Position numbers and translations under genes: made by a program. The notes beneath the pieces are model-generated. The model did not search any database. It was not told the origin of the DNA and was given only the letters and a program-made list of their open reading frames with translations. DNA of 5,872 nt from Pseudomonadota bacterium (lineage in GTDB: Bacteria; Pseudomonadota; Alphaproteobacteria; Rhodobacterales; Rhodobacteraceae). Below, piece after piece: positions 5,856 through 5,872 of this stretch; within the stretch, counting starts at the first letter, position 1; each line of letters opens with the position of its first letter. Location of the stretch: assembly GCA_022573605.1 (NCBI GenBank), contig JACZTQ010000207.1, positions 1 through 5,872 on the forward strand, read 5' to 3'.

Positions 5856-5872
5856 GACCCGGAACGGTGTTG

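Noticed and set aside
5517..5872. Plus-strand frame from ATG 5517, with AAAGGA ten bases upstream, open to the window end
   Set aside because: The ribosome-site match is tempting, but its codons lack third-position GC bias, and the 71-residue frame over the same bases is clearly the coding one.
1..5872. CRISPR array, tRNA, rRNA, insertion sequence or prophage gene
   Set aside because: I saw no regularly spaced direct repeats, tRNA-like cloverleaf, transposase motif or phage protein.

Overview
The window is very GC-rich, and nearly every third codon position in the real genes is G or C. Together with the gene families present (a DUF3772-type MscS channel, a TAGNTG-type cysteine synthase, a GGGQ-type AlaX) this suggests an alphaproteobacterium, perhaps Rhodospirillales-like. 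That placement is inference from gene content, not from a marker gene.

Four genes lie on the minus strand and one on the plus strand. From right to left on the minus strand, a probable operon starts with a cysteine synthase (3888-2845). It continues with a large mechanosensitive channel of the MscS superfamily (2787-292) and ends with an alanyl-tRNA editing protein AlaX that runs off the left edge (254 to beyond 1). The gaps are 57 and 37 bases with no convincing terminator. A weak promoter candidate lies 37 to 65 bases upstream of the cysteine synthase start. Cysteine synthase uses an activated serine, and AlaX removes serine mischarged onto tRNA-Ala, so two of the three genes touch serine and cysteine handling. 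The channel may serve envelope or osmotic protection.

Right of this operon is a 387-base gene-free gap (3889-4275). It holds a cluster of palindromic repeats: an 83-base nested palindrome, a perfect 7-bp hairpin, and an inverted pair of REP-like units. Each REP-like unit is a GTAG or GTGG tetranucleotide followed by an identical perfect 7-bp stem. The pair sits just downstream of the next gene's stop codon.

That next gene (5433-4276, minus) encodes an exported protein of unknown function. It looks like a degenerate gluzincin metallopeptidase: HTTTH stands where HExxH is expected, followed by a WAE helix and a C-terminal YYxG...LD segment as in M1/M61-type peptidases. Divergent from it, across a 192-base promoter region with a perfect inverted repeat, is a small plus-strand gene (5626-5841) for a 71-residue, mostly helical protein of unknown function.

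I see no rRNA, tRNA, CRISPR array, transposase or phage gene. The most notable items are the REP doublet and the apparently inactivated peptidase. Nothing here proves a new multi-gene system.
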